A stretch of 64,000 bases of DNA from Streptomyces sp. WZ.A104 (GCF_002382885.1 NZ_NWVL01000013.1:62001-126000); one strand, 5' to 3'; positions 1 through 10,848 are shown, counted from the first letter of the stretch. The notes: generated by a model from the letters alone, not told the origin. Numbers and translations are program-made.

Positions 1-154
1 CGTCCACCCGGAACCCGTAGCGGTCCCCGTCCGCCGCCTCCGCCTCGACGCCCCACCACCCCTCCCGCAGCGGATCGCGCTCCATCGGGGAGCGGACGTC
101 CGCCGCCTCCAGCACGACCGCGTCCGCCTCGGGGGCCCACACCTCGAACTGCAT
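1..154 (-). CDS. treZ: Malto-oligosyltrehalose trehalohydrolase, N-terminal part (cut by window edge)
   Basis: TreZ releases trehalose from maltooligosyltrehalose made by TreY. Only about 51 codons are visible. They read MQFEVWAPEADAVVL and continue to GWWGVEAEAADGDRYGFRVDG, the CBM48-like beta-sandwich that opens TreZ and GlgB-type enzymes. The ATG at 154 is preceded by a GAGGAG ribosome site. The catalytic barrel lies outside the window. treY and glgX lie about 6 to 8 kb away on the same strand, which supports the identification. A glycogen branching enzyme N-terminus is the main alternative. Confidence 0.8.
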   Translation of the reverse strand, partial: MQFEVWAPEADAVVLEAADVRSPMERDPLREGWWGVEAEAADGDRYGFRVD

Positions 155-274
155 CCACCACTCCTCGTCCCTGGACAGGCCCTGCACGGCTCCGGCCCTC
201 TGGAACGAGCCCGTCACCGGCCGTTAAGGTCTGGTCCTGATCATTGCCCGCCGAGGTTCCCGCTCATACAGGTT

Positions 275-309
275 CTGCTCATACGTACGGGCTCTGCTCG
301 TACGTACGG
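275..309. repeat. Two 16-bp direct repeats ahead of the beta-glucosidase gene
   Basis: CTGCTCATACGTACGG (275-290) recurs as CTGCTCGTACGTACGG (294-309) with one mismatch and a 19-bp period. Each copy contains the palindrome CGTACG. The second copy ends 15 bp before the GH1 start codon and just ahead of its ribosome site, so it could be an operator or lie in the 5' leader. No regulator gene is adjacent. Confidence 0.5.
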
Positions 310-324
310 CTGCTGGAGGCCGCT

Positions 325-1746
325 ATGACCGTACCGCTGTTCCCGCCGGGCTTCCTCTGGGGAGCCTCCGCCTCCGCCTTCCAGACCGAAGGGGCGGTCG
401 ACGCGGACGGCAAGGGTCCCTCCGGCTGGGACGCCTTCGCCGCGCTGCCGGGCCGGATCAAGGACGGCACCGACACCACCCGGGCCACGGGCTTCCACGC
501 CCGCTACCGCGAGGACGTCGCCCTCCTCGCGGGCCTCGGGGCCGACGCCTTCCGGTTCTCCGTCAGCTGGCCCCGCGTGGTGCCCGGCGGCAGCGGAGCC
601 GTCAACGCCGACGGGCTCGACTTCTACGACCGGCTCGTCGACGAGCTCTGCGCCCACGGCATCACCCCCGCCCCGACCCTCTACCACTGGGACACCCCGC
701 TCCAGCTGGAGGAGGCGGGCGGCTGGCTCGACCGGGACACCGCCCACCGCTTCGCCGAGTACGCGGGGATCGTCGCCGAACGCCTCGCCGACCGCGTGCC
801 GATGTGGATCACCATCAACGAGCCCGCCGAGGTCACGCTGCTCGGCTACGCGCTCGGCGAGCACGCCCCCGGCCGCACCCTGCTCTTCGACGCCCTGCCC
901 GCCGCCCACCACCAGCTCCTCGCCCACGGCCTCGCCGTCCGGGCCCTGCGCGCGGCGGGCGCGGACAACATCGGCGCCGCCCTCTCGCACGCCCCGGTCT
1001 GGACGGCAGGGGACACCGACGAGGACCGCTTCGGCGCGGAGCTGTACGACACGCTCACCAACTGGCTGTTCGCCGAGCCGATCCTCACCGGCCGCTACCC
1101 CGACGAGAGCCTCGCCGCGCTGATGCCGGGACCGGTCGCCGACGACCTGAAGGTCATCTCCACGCCGCTCGACTGGTACGGCGTCAACTACTACAACCCC
1201 ACCCTGGTCGGCGCTCCCCGCCCGGAGGCGCTGGAGACCTTCTCCGGCTTCACGATCCCCGCCGAACTCCCCTTCGGCATAAGGGAGATCGAGGGGTACG
1301 AGAAGACCGGATTCGGCTGGCCCGTCGTCCCCGAGGGGCTGACCGAGATCCTCACCCGGCTGCACACCCGCTACGGTGACCGGCTCCCGCCGCTCCTCAT
1401 CACCGAGAACGGCTGCGCCCTGGACGAACCGCACGCCGACGACCGCCGTATCGCCTATCTGGAGAGCCACCTCACCGCCCTGCGAGCGGCGATGGACGCA
1501 GGGGTGGACGTACGCGGCTACTTCACCTGGTCGCTCACCGACAACGTCGAGTGGACGGAGGGGGCCTCCCAGCGGTTCGGCCTGGTCCACATCGACTACG
1601 AGACGCTGGCCCGTACGCCGAAGGCCTCGTACGCCTGGTACCGCGACCTGATCCGCACACAGAAGCGGAAACAGAGGCAGGGCCAGGAGCAGCAGCCGAA
1701 CCGGAACCCGGCGGTCGAGGGGGCTTACGCCATGCCCCCCGAGTGA
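325..1746 (+). CDS. GH1 family beta-glucosidase
   Basis: A cytoplasmic retaining glycoside hydrolase of family GH1, likely splitting cellobiose or other beta-glucosides. The 473-residue length is normal for the family and there is no signal peptide. Visible hallmarks are FPPGFLWGASASAFQTEG at the N-terminus, YHWDTP, the acid/base glutamate in TINEP (near residue 165) and the nucleophile in LITENG (near 361). The ATG at 325 follows GGAGG by 5 nt; an in-frame start at 244 is possible but lacks family-like sequence. The downstream fucosidase begins at or just after its stop codon, so the two are probably co-transcribed. The aglycone and sugar specificity cannot be read from the sequence. Confidence 0.93.
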   Translation: MTVPLFPPGFLWGASASAFQTEGAVDADGKGPSGWDAFAALPGRIKDGTDTTRATGFHARYREDVALLAGLGADAFRFSVSWPRVVPGGSGAVNADGLDFYDRLVDELCAHGITPAPTLYHWDTPLQLEEAGGWLDRDTAHRFAEYAGIVAERLADRVPMWITINEPAEVTLLGYALGEHAPGRTLLFDALPAAHHQLLAHGLAVRALRAAGADNIGAALSHAPVWTAGDTDEDRFGAELYDTLTNWLFAEPILTGRYPDESLAALMPGPVADDLKVISTPLDWYGVNYYNPTLVGAPRPEALETFSGFTIPAELPFGIREIEGYEKTGFGWPVVPEGLTEILTRLHTRYGDRLPPLLITENGCALDEPHADDRRIAYLESHLTALRAAMDAGVDVRGYFTWSLTDNVEWTEGASQRFGLVHIDYETLARTPKASYAWYRDLIRTQKRKQRQGQEQQPNRNPAVEGAYAMPPE

Positions 1747-1760
1747 TCAATACTCCCGCC

Positions 1761-2891
1761 ATGGTCGCTTCATGGTGGTCCCGGGCCCGGCTGGGGATCT
1801 TCGTTCACTGGACACCCGCCTCCGTCCCCGGCTGGGCCCCACCCTACGTCCCCGCCGCCGAACTCCCGGCGGCGGGCCGGCGTGCGCCGCTCGGCTGGAC
1901 CTCGTACGCGGAGTGGTACGAGAACGCGCTCCGCTTCCCCGGCTCCCCGGTCGCCGCCCACCACCGCGCCACCTACGGCACCCGCCCCTACACGGACTTC
2001 GGCCGCGACTTCGAGGACGGGCTCGCCACCTGGGACCCGGCCGCCTGGGCCCGTTCCTTCCGGAAGGCGGGCGCGGGGTACGCGGTCCTGGTCGCCAAGC
2101 ACCACGACGGGTACTGCCTCTGGCCCTCGAAGACGGAGAACCCCCACCGCACCGGCTGGCACACCGCCCGGGACGTGGTCGGCGAGTTCGCCGAAGCCGT
2201 ACGGGCCGAGGGCCTTCGCTTCGGCGTCTACTACTCCGGAGGGCTCGACTGGACCTTCGACGACCGGCCCATCGGCACCGCCGCCGACATGTTCTCCGCC
2301 GTCCCGCGCGGAAGGTACCCCGCCTACGCGGACGCGCAGCTGCGGGAGCTGATCCGCCGCTACCGCCCCGACATCCTCTGGAACGACATCGCCTGGCCCG
2401 CCTCCGCCACCGAGATCCGCTCTCTGGTCGACTTCTACCGCTTCACCGTCCCGCACGGCGTCGTGAACGACCGCCTGCTGCCGTACGCACCGCACTGGCG
2501 GGGCCTGCGCCTCCCGGGCGCGAAGGCGCTGTACAACTGGTGGGACCGCCGGACGGTGGCACAGGGCGAGGGGTTCGTCCCGCGCACACCGCCCGTCTTC
2601 GACTTCCGCACCCCGGAGTACGCCCGCTACACCGGCTCAGGCCCGTACGAGATCACCCGGGGCGTCGACCACAGCTTCGGCTACAACCGCGACTCAGCCC
2701 CGGACGCCTTCATCGACCGTCCCACGCTGTCCTCCCTGCTCCGCGACACGGCGGCCGACGGCGGAAACGTGCTGCTCAACGTGGGGCCGCGCGGCGAGGA
2801 CGCGACGATCCCCGCCGAGCAGCAACTCCGCCTGGAGTGGCTGGCCCAGGAGGCCGGGTCCCTCACACCAGATGGACCCATTCCTGGGTGA
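1761..2891 (+). CDS. GH29 family alpha-L-fucosidase
   Basis: Predicted retaining alpha-L-fucosidase. The protein opens with SWWSRARLGIFVHWTP, carries KHHDGYCLWPS, and has the nucleophile motif PDILWNDIAWP (Asp near residue 208), matching the position used in bacterial GH29 enzymes. It ends with the typical LLNVGPRGEDATIPAEQQ. At 376 residues it has the barrel but little or no C-terminal beta domain. No signal peptide is visible, suggesting intracellular action on imported oligosaccharides. The start is uncertain: GTG at 1743 would give a 4-bp GTGA overlap with the beta-glucosidase, and neither start has a clear ribosome site. The 3' end overlaps the convergent GNAT gene by 29 bp. Confidence 0.88.
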   Translation: MVASWWSRARLGIFVHWTPASVPGWAPPYVPAAELPAAGRRAPLGWTSYAEWYENALRFPGSPVAAHHRATYGTRPYTDFGRDFEDGLATWDPAAWARSFRKAGAGYAVLVAKHHDGYCLWPSKTENPHRTGWHTARDVVGEFAEAVRAEGLRFGVYYSGGLDWTFDDRPIGTAADMFSAVPRGRYPAYADAQLRELIRRYRPDILWNDIAWPASATEIRSLVDFYRFTVPHGVVNDRLLPYAPHWRGLRLPGAKALYNWWDRRTVAQGEGFVPRTPPVFDFRTPEYARYTGSGPYEITRGVDHSFGYNRDSAPDAFIDRPTLSSLLRDTAADGGNVLLNVGPRGEDATIPAEQQLRLEWLAQEAGSLTPDGPIPG

Positions 2892-3774
2892 TCGGGTACC
2901 CGGCGCGGGCGAACGCGGCGGCCATCGGCACGTTGCCCCGGTCCGTCGCGCCCGCGACGAACTCGGCGCCCTGCTCGACGAGGAAGCGCGTGCACTCCAC
3001 CAGCAGGTCGTAGCCGTAGCCGTGCCCGCGCGCCTCGGGCACGACCCCGATGAAGCCGACGCAGGGCCCCGACGGGTTGTGCGCGGGCACCTGGATGCCC
3101 GCCACCTCGCCGTCCGGCGTGTACGCGAGCCGCCACCACTCCCGGGGCGAGGGGCACCAGTGGAAGAAGTCCAACTCCTCCTGGGCCGCCGCCTCCAGAC
3201 CGCCGGGGCCCTCGATGGCCTTGCGGGCGTGGGCGTCCAGGGTCGCCGAGTGCACGCGGCGCAGCACATCGAGGATGACCGCGTCGTTCGGCTCGGGGCG
3301 GAAGGTGAGCCGCCCGGTCCGCTCCGGCAGCGGGCAGTCGGGGGTCCACCGATAGCGGTAGCGCTCGACCAGCGGCTTCATGCCGGCCGCCGTCGCGGCG
3401 GCGACCCGTGCCTCGACGGCGGCCCGCACCGTCGGATCGTCCCGCCACTTGGCTGGCGCGATCAGCTCGTACTCCTTGTCGAACGGGGCGCGGCGCAGGA
3501 GTTCGGCGCCCGCCTCCGCCTCCCCGTCCGCGAAGTCGAACCAGTTGAGCACGACGGGCTCGGTGTCGTCGGGCCCGCCCCACCAGGCTGCCCTGGCGAC
3601 CACGGTGTTCTCGCGCAGGGCGACCCAGGACCAGTCGGGGCGGTACTCGCCGCCGTCCGCCACGGTGGCGTAACGATGGCCGAACGCTCCGCGGCCGACG
3701 AGAGCGGCGTCCTGAAGCGAGTGGAAGAGATCGGCGTCGCTCGGGGTGAGCGCGCGAATGACCAGATCGGTCAT
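2863..3774 (-). CDS. GNAT family N-acetyltransferase (two-domain)
   Basis: A 303-residue acetyl-CoA-dependent acetyltransferase of unknown substrate. The C-terminal half holds motif A, VGFIGVVPEARGHGYGYDLL, with the RGHGYG pyrophosphate loop, followed by ATDRGNVPMAAAFARAGYP typical of GNAT motif B. The N-terminal half (IRALTPSDADLF, WVALRENTVVARAAW) looks like a diverged second GNAT fold. The ATG at 3774 follows GGAGGA. A small ORF with a very strong ribosome site ends 37 nt upstream. The gene converges on and overlaps the fucosidase gene. Confidence 0.85.
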   Translation of the reverse strand: MTDLVIRALTPSDADLFHSLQDAALVGRGAFGHRYATVADGGEYRPDWSWVALRENTVVARAAWWGGPDDTEPVVLNWFDFADGEAEAGAELLRRAPFDKEYELIAPAKWRDDPTVRAAVEARVAAATAAGMKPLVERYRYRWTPDCPLPERTGRLTFRPEPNDAVILDVLRRVHSATLDAHARKAIEGPGGLEAAAQEELDFFHWCPSPREWWRLAYTPDGEVAGIQVPAHNPSGPCVGFIGVVPEARGHGYGYDLLVECTRFLVEQGAEFVAGATDRGNVPMAAAFARAGYPITQEWVHLV

Positions 3775-3811
3775 GAAGGAGTCCTCCGGGGACGAAATGC
3801 CGCGCTCCCGG

Positions 3812-3904
3812 TCAGACGGAGTCCGACACCGCCCGGTGGACGGGGCGGGAACGCGGAGGTGAGAAGCTGCGGATACCGGTGATGCCGGTGGTGTGCTCTC
3901 GCAC
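3812..3904 (-). CDS. Putative 30-aa upstream ORF ahead of the GNAT gene
   Basis: A GTG start at 3904 follows a near-perfect ribosome site (AAAGGAGGT, spacing about 7) and opens 30 codons beginning MREHTTGITGIRSF and ending at TGA, 37 nt before the acetyltransferase start. The peptide is basic with Pro and Arg and has no recognisable family. The ribosome site is stronger than that of the GNAT gene, so this may be a leader peptide or a real small protein. It could still be chance in G+C-rich DNA. Confidence 0.45.
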   Translation of the reverse strand: MREHTTGITGIRSFSPPRSRPVHRAVSDSV

Positions 3905-4114
3905 GGTCCCACCTCCTTTCACGACCTGGGCCGGATTCCGGTGCCGACCGTAGCCGCCGCCCGCGCCCGCTGTCCACCGGATTCAACGGGGCAGGTCCCC
4001 GGCCCCTGTTGAACACCGGGCGAGCGGCCCCGCGTAGGAGCCACGCAGGTCAGCGCGGGAGGAAACAGGGCCTCGCCTGGACACCCCGGGCCCTGCGGCC
4101 CGACAATCGACAGC

Positions 4115-4684
4115 GTGACATCCTCCTTCGAGTTCCACGCGTCTCCCGCTCGGCTGTCGGACGCCCAGCGCGACCGTGTCCTCGGCGTGCTCAGAGAGGG
4201 TGCCGCACAGGGCAAGCTGTCGCACGACACGTTCATGCGCCGCATGGAGCTCGCCCTCGTCGCCCGTCGCCCCGAGGAACTGGCGGCCCTCACCTCCGAC
4301 CTGGAGACCGGCGGCAGCCGCTGGTCGCAGGGGCTCGTCCGAGCGGTCGGCGGGATCTCCGCCTTCCCCGGCAGGCTGCGCCGGGCCTGGCAGACCGAGC
4401 GGCTCCCCAAGCTGCTGCTCCCCGCCCCGAGCCCCTACCCGCTGCTCGTCGGCCGCGACCCGGCGAACGGGTTGCGCCTCAACCACGAGACGGTGTCCCG
4501 GCTGCACGCCGAACTGACCGTGCGGAACGGCCGCTGGGTGCTGCGCGACCTCGGCTCGACCAACGGCACCTGGGTCAACGGACAGCGGCTCGTCGGCTCG
4601 ATCCCGGTGCGCGACGGGGACCAGGTCAGCTTCGGCCGGATGAGCTTCCGCCTCACCGACCCGGCCCACAGCCCGCCGACCTGA
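4115..4684 (+). CDS. DUF1707 and FHA domain protein
   Basis: A 189-residue cytoplasmic protein with two parts. Residues about 8 to 65 (LSDAQRDRVLGVLREGAAQG...FMRRMELALVARRPEELAALTSDL) form a DUF1707/SHOCT-like helix segment common in actinobacterial membrane and signalling proteins. Residues about 108 to 185 form an FHA phosphothreonine-binding domain with LVGRD, SRLHAEL, GSTNGTWVNG and GDQVSFG. It probably reads out Ser/Thr kinase signalling; no kinase gene is adjacent. The start is GTG. It stands alone between the GNAT gene and a decayed gene. Confidence 0.9.
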   Translation: MTSSFEFHASPARLSDAQRDRVLGVLREGAAQGKLSHDTFMRRMELALVARRPEELAALTSDLETGGSRWSQGLVRAVGGISAFPGRLRRAWQTERLPKLLLPAPSPYPLLVGRDPANGLRLNHETVSRLHAELTVRNGRWVLRDLGSTNGTWVNGQRLVGSIPVRDGDQVSFGRMSFRLTDPAHSPPT

Positions 4685-4699
4685 CGTCGGGGTGTTCCT

Positions 4700-5010
4700 G
4701 CCCCGGGGCAGTGACCCAGAACCCGGCCCGCCCGCTCGGCCACCACCTTCACCCGCCCGCCCCGGCCGCGCGCCATGCCCTTGGCGACGGCGGTCAGCGG
4801 CGCGGTGTTGACCACCACGTCGTGTCCCGCCTCCGTCTCAGCAGCCGGGCGCACCGGTCTCCACCTGGACGCCCCGATTCCTCAGCCCCGGGCCAGATGC
4901 CGCGACACGTCCGCGTCCTCCAGCGGCACCAGCCGGTCGGCGGCCTCCAACGACCGGTGGAGCGAGGCGTACTCGACACCGATCGCCCCACCGCGCCCGG
5001 CCGCCCCGAC
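4700..5010 (-). pseudogene. Remnant of a pyridine nucleotide-disulfide oxidoreductase (dihydrolipoamide dehydrogenase-like)
   Basis: The minus strand shows collinear fragments of an NAD(P)/FAD oxidoreductase with no intact reading frame. From 5010 downward one frame reads GGAIGVEYASLHRSLEAADR then LVPLEDADVSRHLARG and stops; a one-base shift continues as LRNRGVQVETGA. After a gap, another frame reads GHDVVVNTAPLTAVAKGMAR and VKVVAERAGRVLG, which resembles the family's dimerisation domain. The FAD domain, the redox cysteines and most of the central region are missing. This is frameshift plus deletion in an lpd-like gene. Boundaries are approximate. Confidence 0.6.
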
Positions 5011-5116
5011 ACCCCCTCACCCGAACGGCCGTACGCCGACTGCGGTGCGCCGTCGCCGGTGGTCCGCTGAGAGGACGCGCGCCGGCCGTCGGCGCACCGA
5101 TTCCAGGGGGCGCGGG

Positions 5117-6112
5117 ATGCCGGCCGAACGCCCCGAAGCCCTGCCCGCCGCCCGCCGCCGGCACCGGCTCGCGGGCGGCCATCCGGGCCTGCTGGCACCG
5201 GGGGCCGCTACGGACCCGTACCGGCTGCGCCTCTACCGGGTGCTGCGCACCGACTACCCGCTGGGCTACGACCCGGGCCTCGGCGCCTGGCTGCTGAGCC
5301 GGTACGCGGATGTGGCCCTGGCCCTCACCGACCGCCGGTTCACGGGCTACCCGCACGACGGGTCCCCGCGCGGCCGGGCCCCCATGCCGCTCGGGCTCTG
5401 CCGGGGCAGCGTGGTCTGCACCCCGCTGCCCGGCGGCGGGGTACCGGGCCCGGGCACCGTCTCCTTCGTCGAGCGCACCGCCTACGTCCTGGCCCGCCGC
5501 ATAGCCGGGCGCGGCGGGGCGGACCTGGTCGGCGAGTTCTGCCGGTGGCTCCCCGCCGGGGCGGCCGGGCTCTCCTACCCGGATGTGAACGCACCGCCCC
5601 GCCGCGGGGCGGGTGGCTGCGCCGGACCCACCGCGCTCCGCGAGAAGGCCCTCGCCTCGTTCCTCGCGAACATGCTGGACGCCCCCGACCTGCTGGCCGC
5701 CGCACGGAGCGGTCCGGGGGCCGGGGCGCTCCTGGGGCGCGCCTGGGCCGAGACCCTGCGCCGTGACCCGCCCGTCCAGATAGTGCTGCGCCGCACCCGC
5801 GCCGAGGTGGCGGTGAGCGGCGGCACGCTGCCCGCCGGGGCACCCGTCGCCTGCCTCGTGGGCGCGGCGGGGCGCGACCCGGCCCGGTTCGGCGCGCCCG
5901 ACCGGTTCGATCCGCTGCGCGCCGACGCGGACGCGCTGATCGCCGGCCCTGCGGGCTGCCCCGCCGCCCTGCTCGGCCGACTGGAGGCCGAACAAGGACT
6001 GCGGGCCCTGCTCACGGCGATGCCCGGCATCCGCTGGGCCGACGGCTTCCGACCGGTGGCAGGCGGCTTCCTCACCCGAGGCCCGCGCACCCTGCTGGTA
6101 CGGGCGTCCTGA
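5117..6112 (+). CDS. Degenerate cytochrome P450-like protein
   Basis: The 331-residue product keeps the overall P450 order but is about 70 residues short and altered at key places. Seen are the K-helix ExxR (AETLRRDPPVQIVLRR), the segment PAGAPVACLVGAAGRDPARF and the meander DRFDPL. The haem loop reads AGPAGCPAALLGRLEAE: the cysteine remains but the usual FGxGxHxC is gone. The I-helix reads CAGPTALREKAL instead of AGxxTT, losing the oxygen-activating acid-alcohol pair. The C-helix WxxxR arginine is not apparent. It may be a non-catalytic paralogue or a decaying gene. No ferredoxin or partner enzyme is nearby, and a pseudogene lies directly upstream. Confidence 0.6.
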   Translation: MPAERPEALPAARRRHRLAGGHPGLLAPGAATDPYRLRLYRVLRTDYPLGYDPGLGAWLLSRYADVALALTDRRFTGYPHDGSPRGRAPMPLGLCRGSVVCTPLPGGGVPGPGTVSFVERTAYVLARRIAGRGGADLVGEFCRWLPAGAAGLSYPDVNAPPRRGAGGCAGPTALREKALASFLANMLDAPDLLAAARSGPGAGALLGRAWAETLRRDPPVQIVLRRTRAEVAVSGGTLPAGAPVACLVGAAGRDPARFGAPDRFDPLRADADALIAGPAGCPAALLGRLEAEQGLRALLTAMPGIRWADGFRPVAGGFLTRGPRTLLVRAS

Positions 6113-6258
6113 CCGCCGCAGCCCGCGCGGAGCGGGGGAGGGCCCGCCCGTACGTGCCCCGCCCCGCGCCGCGCCGGGGTGGGCGTTCGCGTGCCCCGCC
6201 CGCCCCCGGAGTCGTGAGTCCCCGCACGCCCCGCCCCACCCACCGCAGGCGCGAGCCC

Positions 6259-8637
6259 CTACGCATCCCGCCCCACCCGCCGCAGCAGCGCCACCGGCCG
6301 CTCCGCGAACAGCTCGCGCGCCGCCACCGTGCCGCCCGCGAACTCCCGGCCCGGCGAGGCCGACAGCACATCCCGCCAGGGCCCCGGGCACGGCAGGTCC
6401 ACCACCGTGTCGCGCCAGCCGCCCTCCTCCGCCAGCCGCAGCGACAGCCGGGTCACCGCCGTGACCACCTCGCCCGACCGGCAGAACGCCACCGCGTGGG
6501 GCGCCGCCGGGCCCCGGGTCTCCAGCGGCGCGTACGTCCCCGACTCCCCGAACGCCTCGGGCAGCTCCCGCCGCAGCCCCAGCGCGGCCGCCGTCAGCGC
6601 CTGCTTCTCGTCCGGGGCCTCGGGCCGCCGGAACGGGCGCCGGTTGTCGGGGTCGACGAGGGCCAGGTACTCGCTCTCCGTGCCCTGGTAGAGGTCCGGC
6701 ACCCCCGGCATCGTCAGCTGCACCAGCGCCGCCCCCAGGACCTGGGCGCGGACATGCGGGGCGAGGGCGTCCGCGAACTCCGTGACCAGCTGCCGGGCCG
6801 GCCCCGACGCGCTGCCCGGCCCGGCGGCGACGAAGTCCGACACCGCCCGCTCGTACGCCGGGTCCGGCTCCGTCCAACTGGTGAACAGGCCCGCCTCGCG
6901 TACCGCCTTCAGCAGGGCCGGTTCCAGCCGTCCGGCCAGCTCGTCGGCGGGCAGCTCCGCGCAGCCGTACGCCGACTGCCAGGCCGCCCAGGCCAGCTGC
7001 GGGTCCGGGGCCCCGACAGGCGTGGCCGCCGTCAGTTCGGTCATCAGCGCCGCCCACCGCTGCGGGCACTGGGACAGCACCGCGATCCTGGCCCGCACGT
7101 CCGCGCTGCGCTTGGTGTCGTGGGTGGTCAGGACCGTGCCGGTGGCGGGCCAGTCTCGGGCGATCCGCGCGGCGAAGGCGTGGAACTCCTCCGGTGACAC
7201 GGCGGGCCGGCCCGGGTCCCCGCCCACCTCGGTGGCCGAGATCAGCGGGACGTACCGGTAGAACGCGGTGTCCTCCACCGACTTGGCGTGCAGCGCGGAC
7301 GCCGTCTGCGCGAACCGGGCGCAGAACGCCGTCTGCCCCTCCCCGTCCCCGAGCCGCCCGAGCGCCAGATCCCGTACGACGTCGACGGCCGCTGCCTCCT
7401 CCGGCACGGAGAACACCGACTTCGCTTCCCGAACCGCCTCGTCGGTCAGGGTCGCCTCCGCGATCCGGGTCGGCGGCTCGCCCGCCGTGACATACGGGCG
7501 GTAGACCGGAATCCGTACCAGCAGTTCCCGCACCGCCGTCCGCAGCGCCCAGGGCGCGTGATCGCGCAGCGCGGGGTCGCGGCCGCAGATCCCGGCCGCC
7601 AGCCGGGTCAGCCAGGCCGTCTCGGCGGCCAGTTCGTGGGTCGCCACCCGGTACGCGGCCCGTCGCACCGTCGCCTTCCAGTAGCCGCCCCGGTCGCCGG
7701 GCGGGCCCGCGAACTCCCGGTAGTGGCCGAGCAGCTCCGCCGCGCCGGACGGATCGGTGAACAGCCCGTCGATCCGGTGCAGCGCGTCGTAACCGGTCGT
7801 GCCCGCCACCGCCCACTCCACGGGCAGGCTCTCATCGCCGGTCAGGATCTTCTCCACCACCGTCCAGCGGCCGCCGGTCGCCTCGTTCAGACGCTCCAGA
7901 TAGGCGGCGGGGGCGGCGAGGCCGTCCGGGTGATCGATCCGCAGTCCGTCCAGCACCCCGTCGCTCAGCAGTTCGAGGATCTTGCCGTGGGTGGCGTCGA
8001 AGACCTCGGGGTGCTCGACGCGGACCCCGATCAGCTCGGAGACGGTGAAGAAGCGGCGGTAGTTCAGCTCGGTGCGCGCCAGCCGCCACCATCCGAGCCG
8101 GTAGTGCTGGGCGTCCAGCAGCCTCGGCAGCGGAAGCTCGGCCGTGCCCGCCCGCAGCGGGAACTCCAGGTCCTTGTAGCGCAGCACATCGCCGTCCACC
8201 GCCAGGGCGTCCAGCTCCTGGCCGAGCGGGCCCGCGAGCACCGGCAGCAGCACCTTGCCGCCGCCCGCCGCCCAGTCGATGTCGAACCAGCGGGCGTACG
8301 GGGACGACGGGCCCTCGCGCAGCACCTCCCACAGCTGACGGTTGTGCCGGGGCGCGGCCGCCATGTGGTTGGGCACGATGTCCAGGACCAGGCCGAGCCC
8401 GTGCTCCCGGGCCGCCGAGGCGAGCGACCGCAGTCCGTCCTCACCGCCCAGCTCCGCCCGGACCCGGCTGTGGTCGACCACGTCGTAACCGTGCCGGGAG
8501 CCGGGGACCGCCTCCAGGACGGGTGACAGGTGCAGATGCGAGACGCCGAGCGCGGCGAGGTACGGCACGGCCTTCTCGGCTGCGGCGAACGGGAAGTCGG
8601 GCTGGAGCTGAAGCCGGTACGTGGCGGAGGGCGTCAT
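6259..8637 (-). CDS. treY: Malto-oligosyltrehalose synthase
   Basis: TreY isomerises the reducing-end alpha-1,4 bond of maltooligosaccharides to the alpha,alpha-1,1 bond, giving the substrate of TreZ. The 792-residue protein is a GH13 member with the TreY-type start SATYRLQLQPDFPFAAAE, then LDIVPNHMA (near residue 85), the nucleophile region LRIDHPDGL (near 232) and a C-terminal segment VPDLYQGTE. The long insertion typical of TreY is present. It lies downstream of glgX on the same strand, 81 bp away, with a strong hairpin between them. TreZ sits about 6 kb further along, so the TreXYZ route is complete at this locus. Confidence 0.95.
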   Translation of the reverse strand: MTPSATYRLQLQPDFPFAAAEKAVPYLAALGVSHLHLSPVLEAVPGSRHGYDVVDHSRVRAELGGEDGLRSLASAAREHGLGLVLDIVPNHMAAAPRHNRQLWEVLREGPSSPYARWFDIDWAAGGGKVLLPVLAGPLGQELDALAVDGDVLRYKDLEFPLRAGTAELPLPRLLDAQHYRLGWWRLARTELNYRRFFTVSELIGVRVEHPEVFDATHGKILELLSDGVLDGLRIDHPDGLAAPAAYLERLNEATGGRWTVVEKILTGDESLPVEWAVAGTTGYDALHRIDGLFTDPSGAAELLGHYREFAGPPGDRGGYWKATVRRAAYRVATHELAAETAWLTRLAAGICGRDPALRDHAPWALRTAVRELLVRIPVYRPYVTAGEPPTRIAEATLTDEAVREAKSVFSVPEEAAAVDVVRDLALGRLGDGEGQTAFCARFAQTASALHAKSVEDTAFYRYVPLISATEVGGDPGRPAVSPEEFHAFAARIARDWPATGTVLTTHDTKRSADVRARIAVLSQCPQRWAALMTELTAATPVGAPDPQLAWAAWQSAYGCAELPADELAGRLEPALLKAVREAGLFTSWTEPDPAYERAVSDFVAAGPGSASGPARQLVTEFADALAPHVRAQVLGAALVQLTMPGVPDLYQGTESEYLALVDPDNRRPFRRPEAPDEKQALTAAALGLRRELPEAFGESGTYAPLETRGPAAPHAVAFCRSGEVVTAVTRLSLRLAEEGGWRDTVVDLPCPGPWRDVLSASPGREFAGGTVAARELFAERPVALLRRVGRDA

Positions 8638-8651
8638 GGACTCCTACGTAC

Positions 8652-8685
8652 CCCGCCCGGGGCGGTCTGTGTCACCCCGGGCGGG
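8652..8685 (-). terminator. Hairpin between glgX and treY
   Basis: A perfect 11-bp stem (CCCGCCCGGGG / CCCCGGGCGGG) with a 12-nt loop sits in the 81-bp gap between glgX and treY. There is no T-run, so it may be a Rho-type or attenuating terminator that lowers treY expression relative to glgX. Confidence 0.55.
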
Positions 8686-8718
8686 ACGCTCACCCCCGCC
8701 GTTCCTCCTCGCCGCCGC

Positions 8719-10848
<2,130 letters not shown>

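Noticed and set aside
4838..7816. A 992-codon open frame on the minus strand across the P450-like gene and treY
   Set aside because: Its composition is Gly/Arg/Ala-rich without domains and it overlaps treY in a shifted frame. It is the usual shadow frame in high-G+C DNA.
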